A stretch of 8,269 nt of DNA from Neptunomonas sp. (GTDB taxonomy: Bacteria > Pseudomonadota > Gammaproteobacteria > Pseudomonadales > Balneatricaceae), in the NCBI GenBank assembly GCA_004195305.1, contig SDWN01000894.1:1-8269 (forward strand), written 5' to 3'. Positions 7,825 through 8,269 of the stretch are shown here, in pieces; the stretch's first letter is position 1, and each line of letters begins with the position of its first letter. The position numbers and the translations under genes are program-made. Under the pieces are notes generated by a model. That model made no database searches, was not told where the DNA came from, and was given only the letters and a program-made list of their open reading frames with translations.

Positions 7825-7909
7825 TGTTCTGCGACCTTTATCGGGCCTGACTTACCACCAATTCCGAGTCGAATATCGCGCACATCGACCACGCTAAAAA
7901 ATGCGTGCA

Positions 7910-7918
7910 ATCATAGCA
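7910..7918 (-). promoter_or_regulatory. Candidate gyrA promoter (extended -10)
   Basis: The minus strand reads TGCTATGAT, an extended -10 (TGn plus TATGAT, five of six matching the sigma-70 consensus). No good -35 lies 16-18 bases upstream, as is common for extended -10 promoters. Transcription would start near 7903, giving a leader of about 97 bases. Confidence 0.4.
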
Positions 7919-8036
7919 CAAACCCCTAGCCCCTGGAGCAGTAAATTCAGCTGCAAATTCAACCTCAAAGCTGTGCTGACCAGGACCTGGGTGGTAACAT
8001 ATTCGGCCCGCCTCCTTTAATAAGACTGGACCCCGC

Positions 8037-8269
8037 ATGAGCTCTGACAGCGCCAAGCCACAGACCCACTCCCACAGCAACGTAGACCCCGATGAGATCG
8101 CAAAATTTGAAGCATTGGCCAGCCGCTGGTGGGACAAGCAGAGCGAATTTAAACCGCTGCATGAGATCAATCCGCTGCGAGTTAACTTTGTCGATCAATA
8201 CGCCCCCCTGGCCGGAAAGCGGGTTTTGGATGTCGGCTGCGGCGGCGGAATCCTGTCCGAATCGATGGC
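8037..8269 (+). CDS. ubiG: Ubiquinone biosynthesis O-methyltransferase UbiG (5' part)
   Basis: The first 77 codons are present and the gene runs off the right edge. UbiG uses S-adenosylmethionine for both O-methylation steps of ubiquinone synthesis. The visible part has the family N-terminal signature [18 protein letters not shown] (16-33), then [12 protein letters not shown] (37-48), and SAM-binding motif [14 protein letters not shown] (63-75). These are specific enough to separate UbiG from general class I methyltransferases. The start at 8037 gives a polar lead of about 15 residues before the conserved block, normal for the family. It is preceded only by a weak GGA about 9 bases upstream. 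The divergent ubiG/gyrA arrangement is also found in E. coli. Confidence 0.94.
   Translation, partial: MSSDSAKPQTHSHSNVDPDEIAKFEALASRWWDKQSEFKPLHEINPLRVNFVDQYAPLAGKRVLDVGCGGGILSESM

Larger units (their letters stand above)
7807..8036. other. Divergent gyrA-ubiG upstream region
   Basis: The 230 bases between the two starts must hold promoters for both genes. Besides the gyrA elements listed separately, there is a direct repeat AAATTCA (7943-7949 and 7955-7961, period 12) upstream of the candidate gyrA -10, and a dyad CCAGG-A-CCTGG (7980-7990) nearer ubiG. I could not find a convincing ubiG -35/-10 pair; TAACAT and TTTAAT near 7995-8020 are weak -10 candidates. ubiG has only a poor Shine-Dalgarno site. 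Confidence 0.5.

Noticed and set aside
7838..8170. Minus-strand open frame of 110 codons across the gyrA-ubiG gap
   Set aside because: It runs antisense through the conserved ubiG N-terminus and through the likely gyrA promoter, and its sequence resembles no family I know.

Overview
The window is a stretch of bacterial chromosome carrying the conserved gyrA-pheA-tyrA/aroA-cmk-ihfB-lapA block on the minus strand, with the start of ubiG running the other way at the right edge. Gene content and order, the fused TyrA-AroA protein, an E. coli-like GyrA and the ubiG/gyrA divergent pair point to a gammaproteobacterium, probably of the Pseudomonadales/Cellvibrionales/Oceanospirillales kind. I cannot name a genus. 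Genes are moderately GC-rich and the gap between cmk and ihfB is clearly more AT-rich.

Layout from right to left, in the direction of minus-strand transcription: ubiG (8037 to the edge, plus strand, ubiquinone synthesis) and gyrA (DNA gyrase A) diverge from a 230-bp shared upstream region. gyrA overlaps pheA (chorismate mutase/prephenate dehydratase) by 8 bases. A 97-base gap after pheA plus a short in-frame ORF leads to the tyrA-aroA fusion (prephenate dehydrogenase + EPSP synthase). Its stop overlaps the start of cmk (cytidylate kinase) by one base. After an AT-rich gap of 259 bases come ihfB (IHF beta) and lapA (small LapA-family membrane protein). The last 138 bases hold no supported gene.

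Functionally, the middle of the block covers EPSP formation from shikimate-3-phosphate (AroA half) and the branch from chorismate to phenylpyruvate (PheA) and 4-hydroxyphenylpyruvate (PheA mutase plus TyrA half). It is flanked by DNA topology and architecture genes (gyrA, ihfB) and a nucleotide kinase.

No undescribed system is evident. What is unusual is what is missing and how the joins look: serC (between gyrA and pheA), hisC (between pheA and tyrA) and above all rpsA (between cmk and ihfB) are absent from positions where related gammaproteobacteria usually carry them. Other points are an (Ala-Asp)6 acidic tail on GyrA encoded by a perfect hexanucleotide tandem repeat, class II-type motifs in the EPSP synthase half, and a 46-codon open stretch after the pheA stop that ends in an ATGA overlap with tyrA-aroA.
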